A stretch of DNA of 64,000 nucleotides from Sinorhizobium alkalisoli (GTDB lineage: Bacteria > Pseudomonadota > Alphaproteobacteria > Rhizobiales > Rhizobiaceae), in contig NZ_CP034909.1 in NCBI RefSeq assembly GCF_008932245.1, positions 1,054,001 through 1,118,000 on the forward strand. The letters run 5' to 3'. Shown here in pieces: positions 47,555 through 59,186 of the stretch (positions are counted from its first letter, which is position 1; every line of letters begins with the position of its first letter). The notes under the pieces are model-generated. The model did no database searches, was not told where the DNA came from, and was given only the letters and a program-made list of their open reading frames with translations. Made by a program: the position numbers and the translations under genes.

Positions 47555-47677
47555 GGTCCGGCGCAAGCCGAAATAACAAGGAAGGTACGTGGAGTTTCTC
47601 CAACGGCTTCCAGGAACAGGAAACCGGAAGGTGCAGGAATGCGCCGGACGGGAACCCTAAACAAGAGGCGTGAACCG

Positions 47678-48364
47678 ATGCGTTCAGGTGTGATTGCACA
47701 GAAAGTGGGAATGACCCGCGTCTACAACGACGCCGGCGAGCATATCCCGGTAACAGTATTGCGGCTGGAGAGCTGCCAGGTCGTGGCCCACCGCACGGAA
47801 GACAAGAACGGCTATACCGCGGTCCAGCTGGGTGCCGGCCGTTCGAAGGTCAAGAATACGACGAAGGCTCTGCGCGGCCATTTTGCCGCTGCGAGCGTCG
47901 AGCCGAAGGCGAAGCTTGTCGAGTTCCGCGTCAGCGCCGACAACATGATCGAAATCGGCGCCGAACTGACGGCCAGCCATTTCGTCGCCGGGCAGCTGGT
48001 GGACGTAACCGGCACGACGATCGGTAAGGGCTTTGCCGGCGCCATCAAGCGCCACAATTTCGGCGGCCTTCGCGCCACGCACGGCGTATCCGTTTCGCAC
48101 CGCTCGCATGGTTCGACCGGCTCCAACCAGGATCCGGGCCGCGTCTGGAAGGGCAAGCGCATGGCTGGTCACATGGGCCAGACGCGCGTGACGACGCAGA
48201 ACCTGGAAGTCGTATCGACCGACGAAGACCGTGGCCTGATCCTGGTCAAGGGCGCAGTCCCGGGCTCCAAGGGCGCCTGGATCGTCGTCCGCGACGCAAT
48301 CAAGTCGGGCACTCCGGATGGCGCTCCGCGCCCGGCCGGTCTGCGTGCTGCAGCATCGAAGTAA
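47678..48364 (+). CDS. rplC: 50S ribosomal protein L3
   Basis: L3 is a primary 23S rRNA assembly protein whose loop reaches toward the peptidyl transferase centre. I start at ATG 47678 ([28 protein letters not shown]), which aligns with the family N-terminus and gives 228 residues; ATG 47639, 13 codons upstream with GGAAGG before it, is a possible alternative. The central signature [30 protein letters not shown] is intact. It ends 12 bp before rplD. Confidence 0.96.
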   Translation: MRSGVIAQKVGMTRVYNDAGEHIPVTVLRLESCQVVAHRTEDKNGYTAVQLGAGRSKVKNTTKALRGHFAAASVEPKAKLVEFRVSADNMIEIGAELTASHFVAGQLVDVTGTTIGKGFAGAIKRHNFGGLRATHGVSVSHRSHGSTGSNQDPGRVWKGKRMAGHMGQTRVTTQNLEVVSTDEDRGLILVKGAVPGSKGAWIVVRDAIKSGTPDGAPRPAGLRAAASK

Positions 48365-48376
48365 GGGAGCCGAATA

Positions 48377-48997
48377 ATGGATCTCACCGTCAAAACCCTC
48401 GAGGGCAAGGACGCGGGAAAGGTTTCCCTTTCTGACGCCATTTTCGGCCTCGAACCCCGTGAAGACATCATCGCCCGCGTCATTCGCTGGCAGCTTGCCA
48501 AGCGCCAGCAGGGTACGCACAAGGCCAAGGGCCGCGCCGAAGTTTCCCGCACCGGCGCCAAGATGTACAAGCAGAAGGGTACGGGCCGCGCTCGTCACCA
48601 TTCCGCTCGCGCTCCGCAGTTCCGCGGCGGCGGCAAGGCCCATGGCCCGGTCGTCCGCAGCCATGCGCACGACCTGCCGAAAAAGGTTCGCGCGCTCGGC
48701 CTGCGCCACGCACTGTCGGCAAAGTTGAAGGCTGAAGAGATCATCGTCCTCGACGATCTCATCGCCAAAGAAGCAAAGACGAAGGCACTCGCCGGCGCAT
48801 TTGCTTCGCTCGGCCTCACTAATGCCCTGATCATCGGCGGCGCCGAGATCGAGAGCAACTTCAAGCTCGCAGCCCAGAACATCCCGAACGTGGACGTTCT
48901 GCCGGTTCAGGGCATCAATGTTTACGACATTCTGCGCCGTGGCAAGCTCGTGCTTTCCAAGGCCGCCGTGGAAGCTCTGGAGGAGCGGTTCAAATGA
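48377..48997 (+). CDS. rplD: 50S ribosomal protein L4
   Basis: L4 lines the peptide exit tunnel and in many bacteria regulates the S10 operon. The 206-residue protein has the Arg/Gly-rich tunnel loop [40 protein letters not shown] split from the globular part [17 protein letters not shown]. Its stop overlaps the rplW start by four bases (ATGA). Confidence 0.98.
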   Translation: MDLTVKTLEGKDAGKVSLSDAIFGLEPREDIIARVIRWQLAKRQQGTHKAKGRAEVSRTGAKMYKQKGTGRARHHSARAPQFRGGGKAHGPVVRSHAHDLPKKVRALGLRHALSAKLKAEEIIVLDDLIAKEAKTKALAGAFASLGLTNALIIGGAEIESNFKLAAQNIPNVDVLPVQGINVYDILRRGKLVLSKAAVEALEERFK

Positions 48998-49287
48998 CGG
49001 ATCTTCGCCACTATGACGTGATCGTGTCTCCCTCGATCACCGAAAAGTCGACGCTGGTTTCCGAACAGAACCAGGTCGTCTTCAATGTCGCCAAGGGCGC
49101 GTCGAAGCCTGAGATCAAGGCTGCCGTCGAAGCTCTGTTCGGTGTGAAGGTCACGGCCGTGAACACGCTCGTCCGCAAGGGCAAGCTGAAGCGCTTCCGC
49201 GGCTTCGCCGGAAAACAGAAGGACGTGAAGAAGGCGATCGTAACGCTCGCCGAGGGTCAGTCCATCGACGTTTCCACCGGTCTCTAA
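48994..49287 (+). CDS. rplW: 50S ribosomal protein L23
   Basis: L23 lies at the tunnel exit and docks trigger factor and SRP. The 97-residue product has [47 protein letters not shown] and [26 protein letters not shown]. It begins inside the rplD stop (4-bp overlap) and precedes rplB by 43 bp. Confidence 0.98.
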   Translation: MTDLRHYDVIVSPSITEKSTLVSEQNQVVFNVAKGASKPEIKAAVEALFGVKVTAVNTLVRKGKLKRFRGFAGKQKDVKKAIVTLAEGQSIDVSTGL

Positions 49288-49330
49288 CGGATAGGCCCAT
49301 TAGGGTAAAAACCCAAAAGGGAACAAGAAA

Positions 49331-50167
49331 ATGGCATTGAAAAGCTTCAATCCGACGACGCCGAGCCAGCGTCAACTGGTCATCGTCAACCGGGCAGGCC
49401 TTCATAAGGGCAAGCCGGTCAAGGCGCTGACCGAGGGCCTGTCCTCCAAGGGCGGCCGCAACAATCTCGGCCGCATCACCGTCCGCTTCCAGGGCGGCGG
49501 TCACAAGCGTACCTATCGCCTGGTCGACTTCAAGCGTCGCAAATTCGACGTCGAAGGCACGGTCGAGCGTCTGGAATACGACCCGAACCGCACTGCCTTC
49601 ATCGCGCTCGTCAATTACGCCGACGGTGAACAGGCCTATATCCTGGCGCCGCAGCGTCTGGCTGCAGGCGACAAGGTCATCGCCTCGGACAAGGCCGTCG
49701 ACGTCAAGCCCGGCAACGCGATGCCGCTGCAGTACATCCCGGTCGGCTCCATCATCCACAATGTGGAAATGAAGCCGGGCAAGGGCGGGCAGATCGCTCG
49801 CTCCGCAGGTACCTACGCACAACTCGTTGGCCGTGACCAGGGCATGGCGATCCTTCGCCTGAACTCCGGCGAACAGCGCCTCGTGCACGGCTCTTGCCTC
49901 GCATCGATCGGTGCTGTATCGAACCCGGATCACGGCAACATCAATGACGGTAAGGCCGGCCGTTCGCGTTGGCGCGGTAAGCGCCCGCACGTACGCGGCG
50001 TCGTCATGAACCCGGTTGACCACCCGCACGGCGGTGGTGAAGGCCGCACATCCGGTGGCCGTCACCCGGTTACCCCGTGGGGCAAGCCGACGAAGGGCAA
50101 GCGCACGCGCTCCAATAAGTCGACCGACAAGTTCATCATGCGCTCGCGTCATCAGCGCAAGAAGTAA
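49331..50167 (+). CDS. rplB: 50S ribosomal protein L2
   Basis: L2 is needed for subunit association and peptidyl transferase assembly. The 278-residue protein has the early [28 protein letters not shown] block and the C-terminal signature [30 protein letters not shown], which contains the functionally important histidine of HPHGGGEG. Normal length; followed by rpsS after 15 bp. Confidence 0.99.
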   Translation: MALKSFNPTTPSQRQLVIVNRAGLHKGKPVKALTEGLSSKGGRNNLGRITVRFQGGGHKRTYRLVDFKRRKFDVEGTVERLEYDPNRTAFIALVNYADGEQAYILAPQRLAAGDKVIASDKAVDVKPGNAMPLQYIPVGSIIHNVEMKPGKGGQIARSAGTYAQLVGRDQGMAILRLNSGEQRLVHGSCLASIGAVSNPDHGNINDGKAGRSRWRGKRPHVRGVVMNPVDHPHGGGEGRTSGGRHPVTPWGKPTKGKRTRSNKSTDKFIMRSRHQRKK

Positions 50168-50182
50168 GAGAGGAAGTCTCAA

Positions 50183-50461
50183 GTGGCTCGTTCAGTTTGG
50201 AAAGGTCCGTTTGTTGACGGCTATCTTCTCAAGAAGGCTGAGAAGGTTCGCGAAGGCGGACGCAACGAAGTGATCAAGATGTGGAGCCGCCGCTCTACGA
50301 TCCTTCCGCAGTTCGTCGGTCTGACCTTCGGCGTCTACAACGGCAACAAGCATGTTCCCGTCTCGGTGTCCGAAGAAATGGTCGGTCACAAGTTCGGTGA
50401 ATTCGCTCCGACCCGGACCTATTACGGTCATGGCGCGGACAAGAAAGCGAAGAGGAAGTAA
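50183..50461 (+). CDS. rpsS: 30S ribosomal protein S19
   Basis: S19 with S13 binds the head of 16S rRNA near the A site. The 92-residue protein starts at GTG 50183 ([21 protein letters not shown]) after AGAGGAAG, and carries [49 protein letters not shown]. It is two bases from rplV. Confidence 0.98.
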
Positions 50462-50463
50462 CG

Positions 50464-50852
50464 ATGGGCAAGGCAAAAGCCGAACGCCGGCTGAAGGATA
50501 ATGAGGCGCAGGCCGTTGCGCGCACGATCCGCGTCAGCCCCCAGAAGCTCAACCTGGTTGCCGCGCTGATCCGCGGCAAGAAGGTCGATCGCGCTCTGGC
50601 CGAACTCGAGTTCTCCCGCAAACGCATCGCAGAGACGGTCAAGAAGACGCTTGAATCCGCGATCGCAAACGCCGAGAACAACCACGATCTCGACGTTGAT
50701 TCACTCATCGTTGCAGAAGCTTATGTTGGCAAGTCGATCGTGATGAAGCGCTTCCACGCCCGTGGTCGCGGCCGTGCATCGCGCATCGAAAAGCCGTTCT
50801 CGCACTTGACGATCGTTGTTCGTGAAGTGGAAGCCACAGGGGAGGCCGCATA

Positions 50853-50853
<1 letters not shown>
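50464..50853 (+). CDS. rplV: 50S ribosomal protein L22
   Basis: L22 has a long hairpin that narrows the exit tunnel and is a site of macrolide-resistance changes. The 129-residue product shows [55 protein letters not shown] and the tunnel loop [25 protein letters not shown]. No tunnel-loop deletion is seen. The last base of its stop is the first base of the rpsC ATG (TAATG). Confidence 0.98.
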
Positions 50854-51566
<713 letters not shown>

Positions 51567-51604
51567 CATCCGCGCGTGGCAGCCAATATCGGAGAAGTAA
51601 AAAA

Positions 51605-52018
51605 ATGTTGCAGCCAAAGCGTACGAAGTATCGCAAGCAGTTTAAGGGGCGCATCAAGGGCATCGCCAAGGGCGGCTCTGCGCTTGCTTTCGGCGAGTTC
51701 GGTCTGAAGGCTCAGGAGCCGAACCGCGTTAACGCACGTGAGATCGAAGCGGCTCGCCGCGCGATCACCCGCTACATGAAGCGCGCCGGCCGCGTCTGGA
51801 TCCGCGTGTTCCCGGATGTTCCGGTCACCGCCAAGCCGACGGAAGTCCGCATGGGTAAGGGTAAGGGCTCGGTCGAATACTGGGCGTGCAAGGTCAAGCC
51901 CGGCCGTATGATGTTCGAGATCGATGGTGTCAGCGAAGAGATCGCCCGTGAGGCACTTCGTCTTGGCGCTGCCAAGCTCTCTGTAAAGACGCGCTTCGTG
52001 CAGCGCATCGCAGAGTAA
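51605..52018 (+). CDS. rplP: 50S ribosomal protein L16
   Basis: L16 sits near the peptidyl transferase centre and helps position A-site tRNA. The 137-residue product begins [24 protein letters not shown] and has [42 protein letters not shown]. It is preceded by GGAGAAGTAAAAA and ends 12 bp before the rpmC ATG. Confidence 0.98.
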   Translation: MLQPKRTKYRKQFKGRIKGIAKGGSALAFGEFGLKAQEPNRVNAREIEAARRAITRYMKRAGRVWIRVFPDVPVTAKPTEVRMGKGKGSVEYWACKVKPGRMMFEIDGVSEEIAREALRLGAAKLSVKTRFVQRIAE

Positions 52019-52030
52019 GGAGTGAAGCTC

Positions 52031-52231
52031 ATGAAAGCCGCAGATGTTCGCGCTCTGAGCGCCGACCAACTCAAGGAAGAGCTTGCCAAGCTGAAGAAGG
52101 AGCAGTTCAACCTGCGCTTCCAGAAGGCGACCGGCCAGCTCGAGAAATCTTCGCGTGTCAACGAAGTCCGCAAGGACATCGCACGCATCAAAACCATCGC
52201 CCGCCAGAAGGCGGCAGAAGCCAAGGCCTAA
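52031..52231 (+). CDS. rpmC: 50S ribosomal protein L29
   Basis: L29 lies at the exit tunnel next to L23. The 66-residue two-helix protein reads [59 protein letters not shown] 52031 is preferred over GTG 52022 because AGGAG is eight bases upstream and the family starts at MKA. It precedes rpsQ by 13 bp. Confidence 0.97.
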   Translation: MKAADVRALSADQLKEELAKLKKEQFNLRFQKATGQLEKSSRVNEVRKDIARIKTIARQKAAEAKA

Positions 52232-52244
52232 GGACCAGAAGAAT

Positions 52245-52481
52245 ATGCCGAAACGCATTCTGCAGGGCACCGTCGTCAGCGACAAGAACGACAAGACCAT
52301 CGTTGTCAAGGTCGAGCGCCGCTTTGCGCACCCGATCCTTCAGAAGACCGTGCGTCGTTCCAAGAAGTACAAGGCTCACGACGAGAACAATCAATACAAG
52401 GTCGGCGATGTCGTTTCCATTCAGGAATGCGCGCCGATTTCGAAGGACAAGCGCTGGACGGTGGTTTCCGCCCAGGCTTGA
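52245..52481 (+). CDS. rpsQ: 30S ribosomal protein S17
   Basis: S17 is an early-binding 16S rRNA protein of the 30S body. The 78-residue OB-fold protein begins [49 protein letters not shown] and has [17 protein letters not shown]. It is the last gene of the S10 block and is followed by a terminator-like hairpin at 52556. Confidence 0.98.
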   Translation: MPKRILQGTVVSDKNDKTIVVKVERRFAHPILQKTVRRSKKYKAHDENNQYKVGDVVSIQECAPISKDKRWTVVSAQA

Positions 52482-52555
52482 ATTCTGCAGGATTTGCCTT
52501 TCCGACCCTTGCGTCCCGGGCAAATATCTGTATGAAGCACGCAATTAAAGCCGAG

Positions 52556-52586
52556 GAACGCTCGAGTCCGAGCGTTCTTTTGCTTT
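52556..52586 (+). terminator. Terminator between the S10 and spc blocks
   Basis: GAACGCTCG (52556-52564) pairs perfectly with CGAGCGTTC (52569-52577) around AGTC, followed by TTTTGCTTT. It lies 75 bp after the rpsQ stop and 74 bp before rplN. Confidence 0.85.
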
Positions 52587-52659
52587 GAGATGAGCAAAAT
52601 AAGCCGGGCAAGGGGGTTTCGGCCCAACCGGCCTGGTCACAACAAGAAGGCGACCTGAC

Positions 52660-53028
52660 ATGATTCAGATGCAAACAAACCTCGACGTGGCGGATAATTC
52701 CGGCGCACGTCGTGTCATGTGCATCAAGGTGCTGGGCGGCTCCAAGCGCAAATACGCGTCGATCGGCGACATCATCGTCGTCTCGATCAAGGAAGCCATT
52801 CCGCGCGGCCGCGTGAAGAAGGGTGACGTCATGAAGGCAGTTGTCGTTCGCACCGCGAAGGACATCCGCCGTGCGGATGGCAGCGTCATCCGCTTCGACA
52901 CCAACGCTGCCGTTCTCATTGACAACAAGAGAGAGCCGATCGGCACCCGTATCTTCGGACCGGTTCCGCGCGAACTTCGCGCCAAGAACCACATGAAGAT
53001 CATCTCGCTGGCTCCGGAAGTACTGTAA
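52660..53028 (+). CDS. rplN: 50S ribosomal protein L14
   Basis: L14 lies at the subunit interface and forms bridges with 16S rRNA; it is also the site where RsfS-type silencing factors bind. The 122-residue product begins [46 protein letters not shown] and has [34 protein letters not shown]. It opens the spc block after the 52556 terminator. Confidence 0.99.
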   Translation: MIQMQTNLDVADNSGARRVMCIKVLGGSKRKYASIGDIIVVSIKEAIPRGRVKKGDVMKAVVVRTAKDIRRADGSVIRFDTNAAVLIDNKREPIGTRIFGPVPRELRAKNHMKIISLAPEVL

Positions 53029-53042
53029 GGGAGCGTTCAGAG

Positions 53043-53354
53043 ATGCAAAAGATTCGCAAGGGCGACAAGGTCGTCATTCTCACCGGCAAGGACAAGGGCC
53101 GTACCGGCGAAGTCATCCAGGTCATGCCCAAGGAAGACCGGGCAGTGGTTCGCGGCGTCAACATGGTGAAGCGTCACCAGCGTCAGACCCAGAACCAGGA
53201 AGCCGGCATCATAACCAAGGAAGCCCCGATCCACCTGTCGAACGTCGCGATCGCCGATCCGAAGGATGGCAAGCCGACCCGCGTCGGTTTCAAGATCGAT
53301 GGTGACAAGAAGGTCCGCGTGGCCAAGCGTTCGGGAGAAGTGATCGATGGCTAA
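53043..53354 (+). CDS. rplX: 50S ribosomal protein L24
   Basis: L24 is one of the two assembly-initiator proteins of the 50S subunit. The 103-residue protein has the KOW motif [44 protein letters not shown]. Its stop overlaps the rplE start by eight bases (ATGGCTAA), indicating coupled translation. Confidence 0.98.
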   Translation: MQKIRKGDKVVILTGKDKGRTGEVIQVMPKEDRAVVRGVNMVKRHQRQTQNQEAGIITKEAPIHLSNVAIADPKDGKPTRVGFKIDGDKKVRVAKRSGEVIDG

Positions 53355-53904
53355 GACCGCTTATGAGCCGCGGCTCAAGAAGGAATATGTGGAGCGTATC
53401 CGCAAGGCGATGCAGGAGCAGTTCTCCTACGCCAACGAAATGCAGATTCCGCGCCTCGACAAGATCGTCATCAACATGGGTGTTGGTGAAGCGACCGGCG
53501 ACTCCAAGAAGCCGACCGTTGCTGCCGCCGACCTCGCTGCGATTGCCGGCCAGAAGCCGGTGATCACCCGCGCACGCAACTCCATCGCTGGCTTCAAGCT
53601 CCGCGAAGGCATGCCGATTGGTGCCAAGGTTACCCTGCGCGGCGTTCGGATGTATGAGTTCCTGGATCGTCTCGTGAACATCGCCCTGCCGCGCGTTCGC
53701 GACTTCCGTGGCCTCAACCCGAAGTCCTTCGATGGCCGTGGCAACTTCGCCATGGGCGTCAAGGAGCACATTGTGTTCCCTGAGATCAACTACGACAAGG
53801 TTGATCAGATGTGGGGCATGGACATCATCGTTTGCACGACGGCCAAGACCGACGACGAAGCTCGCGCTCTGCTCAAAGAGTTCAACTTCCCGTTCCGTCA
53901 GTAA
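53347..53904 (+). CDS. rplE: 50S ribosomal protein L5
   Basis: L5 binds 5S rRNA and contacts P-site tRNA and S13. The 185-residue product has [45 protein letters not shown] and the C-terminal [25 protein letters not shown]. It begins inside rplX and precedes rpsN by 34 bp. Confidence 0.98.
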   Translation: MAKTAYEPRLKKEYVERIRKAMQEQFSYANEMQIPRLDKIVINMGVGEATGDSKKPTVAAADLAAIAGQKPVITRARNSIAGFKLREGMPIGAKVTLRGVRMYEFLDRLVNIALPRVRDFRGLNPKSFDGRGNFAMGVKEHIVFPEINYDKVDQMWGMDIIVCTTAKTDDEARALLKEFNFPFRQ

Positions 53905-53938
53905 TCCGTAACGACAAGCGTAAAGAAGGATAACTCTT

Positions 53939-54244
53939 ATGGCGAAAACGAGCGCAGTTGAAAAGAACAAGCGCCGCCGCAAACTGGTTGCCGGCCACGC
54001 CTCCAAGCGCGCGGCCCTCAAGGCAATCATCATGAACCAGTCGTTGCCGATCGAAGAGCGGTTCAAGGCCACCCTCAAGTTGGCCGAGCTGCCTCGCGAC
54101 GGGTCGAAGACCCGCATCCGCAATCGCTGTGAAGTCACTGGCCGTCCGCGCGCCTACTATCGCAAGCTTCGCATGTCGCGTATCGCGCTTCGCGAACTGG
54201 GCAATCTCGGCAAGGTGCCGGGCGTGGTCAAGTCGAGCTGGTAA
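53939..54244 (+). CDS. rpsN: 30S ribosomal protein S14
   Basis: S14 is a 30S head protein. This is the 101-residue long form without zinc-binding cysteines (C- type); the tail reads [47 protein letters not shown]. Only one cysteine remains where zinc-type S14 has four. It lies 12 bp before rpsH. Confidence 0.98.
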   Translation: MAKTSAVEKNKRRRKLVAGHASKRAALKAIIMNQSLPIEERFKATLKLAELPRDGSKTRIRNRCEVTGRPRAYYRKLRMSRIALRELGNLGKVPGVVKSSW

Positions 54245-54256
54245 GGAGACGGGCAC

Positions 54257-54655
54257 ATGGCAATGACTGATCCTTTGGGCGATATGCTCACCCGTATCCG
54301 CAACGGCGCTGCTCGCCGCAAGTCGAGCGTTTCGACGCCGGCTTCCAAGCTCCGCGCGCGCGTCCTGGATGTCCTTCAGTCCGAAGGCTACATCCGCGGA
54401 TACTCCGAGGTCGAATTCGGCAACGGCAAGTCCGAGCTGAACATCGAGCTGAAGTACTATGAAGGCGCATCTGTGATCCGCGAGATCGCGCGTGTTTCCA
54501 AGCCGGGCCGCCGGGTTTATGTCTCGGTCAAGTCCATTCCGCAGGTCGCGAACGGCCTCGGCATCACCATCCTTTCGACCCCGAAGGGCGTGATGGCCGA
54601 TCATCAGGCACGCGAACAGAATGTTGGTGGCGAGATTCTTTGCTCGGTCTTCTAA
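54257..54655 (+). CDS. rpsH: 30S ribosomal protein S8
   Basis: S8 organises the central domain of 16S rRNA and represses the spc operon in enterobacteria. The 132-residue protein begins [33 protein letters not shown] and ends [22 protein letters not shown]. An S8 target in the mRNA would be expected near rplE; I did not find a clear mimic of the 16S site. Confidence 0.98.
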   Translation: MAMTDPLGDMLTRIRNGAARRKSSVSTPASKLRARVLDVLQSEGYIRGYSEVEFGNGKSELNIELKYYEGASVIREIARVSKPGRRVYVSVKSIPQVANGLGITILSTPKGVMADHQAREQNVGGEILCSVF

Positions 54656-54694
54656 GGCCGGGCAGATCTCCATAGCGAACAGACAGGTAAAAAA

Positions 54695-55228
54695 ATGTCT
54701 CGTATCGGTAAAAAGCCCGTTCCGGTTCCGGCAGGCGTCACGGCTAGCGTCGATGGCCAGAAGGTAACGGCGAAGGGTCCGAAGGGCGAACTGTTCTTCG
54801 TCGCAAACGACGAAGTTTCGGTAAAGCTCGAAGATAACACGGTTGTCGTTCAGCCGGTCAATCAGAGCAAGGATGCTCGCTCGAAGTGGGGCATGTCCCG
54901 CACGATGATTGAGAACATCTTCAAGGGCGTCAAGGACGGCTACGAGCGCAAGCTCGAAATCAACGGCGTCGGTTACCGTGCGTCGATGCAGGGCAAGAAC
55001 CTGCAGCTGGCGCTCGGCTTCAGCCACGACGTCGTCTACCAGACGCCGGAAGGCATCACGATCGCTGTGCCGAAGCCGACGGAAATCGTCGTTTCCGGCA
55101 TCAGCAAGCAGCAGGTCGGCCAGGTGGCCGCGGAGATCCGCGAATACCGTGGCCCCGAGCCCTACAAGGGCAAGGGCGTCAAGTATGCCGAGGAGCGGAT
55201 CGTCCGCAAAGAAGGCAAGAAGAAGTAA
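54695..55228 (+). CDS. rplF: 50S ribosomal protein L6
   Basis: L6 lies near the factor-binding centre of the 50S subunit. The 177-residue product has two homologous domains: [33 protein letters not shown] and the second with the signature [24 protein letters not shown]. It precedes rplR by 12 bp. Confidence 0.98.
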   Translation: MSRIGKKPVPVPAGVTASVDGQKVTAKGPKGELFFVANDEVSVKLEDNTVVVQPVNQSKDARSKWGMSRTMIENIFKGVKDGYERKLEINGVGYRASMQGKNLQLALGFSHDVVYQTPEGITIAVPKPTEIVVSGISKQQVGQVAAEIREYRGPEPYKGKGVKYAEERIVRKEGKKK

Positions 55229-55240
55229 GGATCACGCGAA

Positions 55241-55603
55241 ATGGCTAGCAGGAAAGATACTCTTGTGCGTCGCGCCAGCCGCGTGCGCCGTCAAATCAAG
55301 GCGGTCGCCAATGGCCGTCCGCGCCTGTCGGTTCATCGCTCGTCGAAGAACATCTATGCGCAGATCATCGACGATGTCGCCGGCAAGACGATTGCCGCCG
55401 CATCGACCCTCGAAGCGGATATCAAGTCTGCATTGAAGACTGGCGCCGATACGGCTGCAGCCGCGGCTGTCGGCAAGCTCATTGCAGAGCGCGCTTCCCA
55501 GGCGGGCGTCAAGGACGTTGTCTTTGACCGTGGCGCCTTCATCTACCACGGCCGCGTCAAGGCGCTGGCCGAGGCAGCTCGCGAAGGCGGCCTGAACTTC
55601 TAA
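55241..55603 (+). CDS. rplR: 50S ribosomal protein L18
   Basis: L18 brings 5S rRNA to the 50S subunit with L5. The 120-residue protein shows [36 protein letters not shown] and [27 protein letters not shown]. It is followed after 131 bp by rpsE. Confidence 0.98.
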   Translation: MASRKDTLVRRASRVRRQIKAVANGRPRLSVHRSSKNIYAQIIDDVAGKTIAAASTLEADIKSALKTGADTAAAAAVGKLIAERASQAGVKDVVFDRGAFIYHGRVKALAEAAREGGLNF

Positions 55604-55734
55604 GGTTCTTCGCCCGGGCAGCAATGTCCGGGCGAAATCCCGCCTCGCAACCATGGCCGCTTCGATTTCCAAGGAAGCGAGGCGGCTTTCGTCAATCTGC
55701 CGATTGCACCCGGAAAAGAAAAAGGAAGAGGACA

Positions 55735-56304
55735 ATGGCACAAGAAAGAAGAGGCTCGCGCGAAGATCGCCAGAGCCGCGAAGAGCGCGACAGCGAATTT
55801 GTCGATAAGCTCGTCGCAATCAACCGCGTCGCCAAGGTGGTGAAGGGCGGTCGTCGTTTCGGTTTCGCCGCTCTCGTCGTCGTCGGCGACCAGAAGGGCC
55901 GCGTTGGCTTTGGCCATGGCAAGGCACGCGAAGTGCCGGAAGCCATTCGCAAGGCTACGGAAGCTGCAAAGCGCGACCTGATCTTCGTGCCGCTTCGCGG
56001 CGGTCGCACGTTGCATCACGATGTCAACGGCCGTCACGGCGCCGGCAAGGTTCTGCTGCGCTCGGCCAAGCCCGGTACCGGTATCATCGCCGGCGGCCCG
56101 ATGCGCGCCGTCTTCGAAACGCTCGGCGTCCATGACGTCGTCGCCAAGTCGACCGGCTCGTCGAACCCCTACAACATGGTTCGCGCGACCTTCGACGCGC
56201 TCAAGAACCAGATGCACCCGAAGGACATCGCGGCACAGCGCGGCATGAAATACGCCACGCTCCAGTCTCGTCGCGTTGCCGCCGGCGCTGCTTCCGAAGA
56301 ATAA
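55735..56304 (+). CDS. rpsE: 30S ribosomal protein S5
   Basis: S5 acts in decoding fidelity with S4 and S12. The 189-residue protein has an alphaproteobacterial Arg/Glu-rich head ([21 protein letters not shown]) before the conserved [53 protein letters not shown] 55735 follows AAGGAAGAGG; the open frame upstream to 55624 is not conserved. It precedes rpmD by 12 bp. Confidence 0.97.
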   Translation: MAQERRGSREDRQSREERDSEFVDKLVAINRVAKVVKGGRRFGFAALVVVGDQKGRVGFGHGKAREVPEAIRKATEAAKRDLIFVPLRGGRTLHHDVNGRHGAGKVLLRSAKPGTGIIAGGPMRAVFETLGVHDVVAKSTGSSNPYNMVRATFDALKNQMHPKDIAAQRGMKYATLQSRRVAAGAASEE

Positions 56305-56316
56305 GGGAGCTGACAG

Positions 56317-56520
56317 ATGGCTAAGAAAGAAGTTGCCAAGAAGACGGTTACCGTCGAGCAGATTGGTAGCCCGATCCGCCGTCCGGCCGTACAGCGTCAG
56401 ACGCTCATCGGCCTGGGCCTCAACAAGATGCACCGGGTGCGCACGCTGGAGGATACTCCGGCCGTTCGCGGCATGATCCGGGCCGTCCAGCACCTCGTTC
56501 GCGTCGTCGACGAGAAGTGA
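56317..56520 (+). CDS. rpmD: 50S ribosomal protein L30
   Basis: L30 is a small 50S protein absent from some bacteria. The 67-residue product has [54 protein letters not shown]. It lies between rpsE and rplO, the usual place in the spc operon. Confidence 0.97.
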   Translation: MAKKEVAKKTVTVEQIGSPIRRPAVQRQTLIGLGLNKMHRVRTLEDTPAVRGMIRAVQHLVRVVDEK

Positions 56521-56533
56521 GGGGGATCCAGAA

Positions 56534-57007
56534 ATGAAACTGAACGAAATCAAGGACAACGAAGGCGCGACCAAGAGCCGCAAGCGCTTGGGTCGCGGTA
56601 TCGGTTCTGGCTCGGGCAAGACCGGCGGCCGTGGCGTGAAGGGCCAGAAGGCTCGTTCGGGCGTCTCGATCAATGGCTTCGAAGGCGGCCAGATGCCCAT
56701 CTACCGCCGCCTGCCGAAGCGCGGCTTCAACAACATCTTCGCCTCGGAATATGTTGTCGTATCGCTGGGCCGGATCCAGGCTGCCGTTGACGCCAACAAG
56801 CTCGATGCGTCGAACACCATCGATGCGGCGGCCCTCAAGGCTGCAGGTGTCATCCGCCGCACCAAGGACGGTGTCCGGGTTCTGGCCGACGGCGAACTGA
56901 AGGCGAAGATCTCGCTCGAGGTTGCCGGCGCTTCGAAGTCGGCGGTCGAGAAGATCGAAAAGGCTGGCGGCTCGATCAAGCTGCTCGCAGCAGCCGCCGC
57001 TGAATAA
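56534..57007 (+). CDS. rplO: 50S ribosomal protein L15
   Basis: L15 is a late assembly protein of the 50S subunit. The 157-residue protein has the Gly-rich N-terminal extension [33 protein letters not shown] and [21 protein letters not shown] terminator-like hairpin follows ten bases after the stop, before secY. Confidence 0.98.
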   Translation: MKLNEIKDNEGATKSRKRLGRGIGSGSGKTGGRGVKGQKARSGVSINGFEGGQMPIYRRLPKRGFNNIFASEYVVVSLGRIQAAVDANKLDASNTIDAAALKAAGVIRRTKDGVRVLADGELKAKISLEVAGASKSAVEKIEKAGGSIKLLAAAAAE

Positions 57008-57016
57008 TATTACGAC

Positions 57017-57053
57017 AAACCGCCCGGGGTGCTTCACGCCGGGCGGTTTTGCT
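57017..57053 (+). terminator. Terminator between rplO and secY
   Basis: AAACCGCCCGG (57017-57027) pairs perfectly with CCGGGCGGTTT (57039-57049), with an inner GTG/CAC extension, then TTTTGCTCC. It would reduce or stop read-through into secY, which has a 189-bp leader of its own after it. Confidence 0.85.
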
Positions 57054-57238
57054 CCCATATGTGAGCCTCACGTCCGAGCGCGGCGAATCGCCTGCCGCGA
57101 CGCGACACAACGGAAACCGCGGTGAGGCATCCGATTGCAGCGACAATCGCCTCGCGTCAGGTTTTCGGCAAAGAAGACTTTTTCATTCCGGAGCCGGACT
57201 GTGCCGCCGCTCCCGGGATTCGGCACGCGGAGAATTGC

Positions 57239-58579
57239 ATGGCTTCTGCAGCGGAACAGCTCGCCTCGAACCTGAATTTCTCGACTTTCGCCAAAGCGGA
57301 AGATCTGAAGAAACGACTCTGGTTCACCCTGGGTGCGCTCCTGGTTTACCGTCTTGGCACCTATATCCCGCTTCCCGGCCTCAATCCGGAAGCCTTCGCC
57401 CAGGCCTTTCAGGGGCAATCAGGCGGCATTCTCGGCTTGTTCAACATGTTTGCGGGCGGCGCGGTTGAGCGCATGGCGATCTTCGCGCTCGGCATCATGC
57501 CCTATATCTCCGCCTCGATCATCGTTCAGCTGATGACGTCGGTCGTTCCGGCGCTCGAGCAGCTGAAGAAGGAAGGCGAGCAGGGGCGCAAGGTCATCAA
57601 CCAGTATACCCGCTACGGCACGGTGCTTCTGGGCACGATGCAGGCCTACGGCATCGCCGTTGGCCTTGAAAGCGGCAGCGGCCTCGTGAACGATCCGGGC
57701 TGGTTCTTCCGCATTTCGACCGTCATTTCGCTCCTCGGTGGCACGATGTTCCTGATGTGGCTCGGCGAGCAAATCACGTCGCGCGGCATCGGCAACGGCA
57801 TCTCGCTCATCATCTTTGCCGGCATCGTCGCGGCCCTGCCGTCGGCCCTGGCCGGAACGCTGGAACTCGGCCGGACCGGTGCGCTGTCGACGCCGCTGAT
57901 CCTGGTGATCATCGTGATGGTGGTTGCTGTAATCGCGCTGATCGTCTTCGTCGAGCGTGCGCAGCGCCGTCTGCTGATCCAGTATCCGAAACGGCAGGTC
58001 GGCAACCGCATGTTCCAGGGAGATACGTCGCATCTGCCGCTCAAGCTCAACACTTCGGGCGTAATTCCGGCGATCTTTGCGTCATCGCTCCTATTGCTGC
58101 CTGCGACGGCTGCAGGCTTCGCCAATACCGCGACTCTGCCCGACTGGGCAACGACCATCGTCGGCGCGCTTTCCCACGGACAGCCGCTCTATATGGTTTT
58201 CTATGGCGCGATGATCGCGTTCTTCGCCTTTTTCTACACCGCGATCGTCTTCAATCCGAAGGACACTGCCGACAATCTGAAGAAGCACGGGGGCTTCATT
58301 CCGGGGATTCGCCCCGGTGAGCGCACCGCCGAATATATCGACTACGTGCTGACGCGAGTCACCGTCGTCGGCGCGCTCTATCTGGTTTTCGTCTGTATCC
58401 TGCCTGAGATCCTTATCTCGCAGACCGGCGTGCCGTTCTACCTTGGTGGTACGTCGCTTTTGATTGTTGTCAGCGTAACCCTTGATACTGTAGCACAGAT
58501 TCAGGGTCACCTCATTGCCCAGCAGTATGAGGGGCTGATCAAGAAGTCGAAGCTGCGCGGAGGAAAGAGGGGACGATGA
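57239..58579 (+). CDS. secY: Preprotein translocase subunit SecY
   Basis: SecY is the protein-conducting channel of the inner membrane. The 446-residue product has about ten transmembrane helices, starting with [21 protein letters not shown] (about 26-46), cytosolic loops with [11 protein letters not shown] and the C5 region [20 protein letters not shown] sequence, and a basic C-terminus ([13 protein letters not shown]). I start at ATG 57239 ([20 protein letters not shown]) rather than the open frame back to 57122. Its stop overlaps adk by four bases. Confidence 0.98.
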   Translation: MASAAEQLASNLNFSTFAKAEDLKKRLWFTLGALLVYRLGTYIPLPGLNPEAFAQAFQGQSGGILGLFNMFAGGAVERMAIFALGIMPYISASIIVQLMTSVVPALEQLKKEGEQGRKVINQYTRYGTVLLGTMQAYGIAVGLESGSGLVNDPGWFFRISTVISLLGGTMFLMWLGEQITSRGIGNGISLIIFAGIVAALPSALAGTLELGRTGALSTPLILVIIVMVVAVIALIVFVERAQRRLLIQYPKRQVGNRMFQGDTSHLPLKLNTSGVIPAIFASSLLLLPATAAGFANTATLPDWATTIVGALSHGQPLYMVFYGAMIAFFAFFYTAIVFNPKDTADNLKKHGGFIPGIRPGERTAEYIDYVLTRVTVVGALYLVFVCILPEILISQTGVPFYLGGTSLLIVVSVTLDTVAQIQGHLIAQQYEGLIKKSKLRGGKRGR

Positions 58580-59154
58580 GACTTATTTTTTTGGGACCGC
58601 CGGGCGCTGGCAAGGGAACGCAGGCCAAGCTTCTGACAGAGAGATACGGCATTCCTCAGCTTTCCACCGGAGACATGCTCCGCTCCGCCGTCGCCCAGGG
58701 GTCCGAAGTCGGCAAGCGTGCGAAAGCGGTTATGGATGCGGGGCAACTCGTCTCCGACGAGATCGTCAATGAAATCGTCTCCGACCGCATCGATGCTCCG
58801 GACTGCACCAGGGGCTTCATCCTCGACGGCTATCCGCGCACGGTTCCGCAGGCCGTCGCACTTGACCGGATGCTCGAGCAAAAGGGCATGAGGCTCGACG
58901 CGGTCATCGAACTCAAGGTCGACGAAGGCGCTCTTGTGCGGCGCATGGAGAATCGCGTAGCGGAAACCGTGGCGGCGGGCGGAAACGTCCGTTCCGACGA
59001 CAATCCGGAAGCCTTCCGGCGCCGGTTGGAGGAGTATCGGGCGAAGACCGCGCCGCTTTCGGCCCATTACGCAGGCACCGGTCGGTTGAAGACGGTGGAC
59101 GGCATGGCTGATGTCGAGACGGTCAGCGCCGAGATCGAGAAGATTCTGGCCTAG
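58576..59154 (+). CDS. adk: Adenylate kinase, short-lid form
   Basis: Adenylate kinase interconverts ATP, ADP and AMP. The 192-residue protein has the P-loop [14 protein letters not shown] (about 7-20), the AMP-site [10 protein letters not shown], and FILDGYPRT. The lid is the short type ([32 protein letters not shown]) without zinc ligands, about 20 residues shorter than E. coli Adk. The ATG lies within the secY stop (ATGA), a classic coupled pair. Confidence 0.98.
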   Translation: MRLIFLGPPGAGKGTQAKLLTERYGIPQLSTGDMLRSAVAQGSEVGKRAKAVMDAGQLVSDEIVNEIVSDRIDAPDCTRGFILDGYPRTVPQAVALDRMLEQKGMRLDAVIELKVDEGALVRRMENRVAETVAAGGNVRSDDNPEAFRRRLEEYRAKTAPLSAHYAGTGRLKTVDGMADVETVSAEIEKILA

Positions 59155-59186
59155 GCTGTTGCCTTTGCCAAAATGGAAACGCCGGG

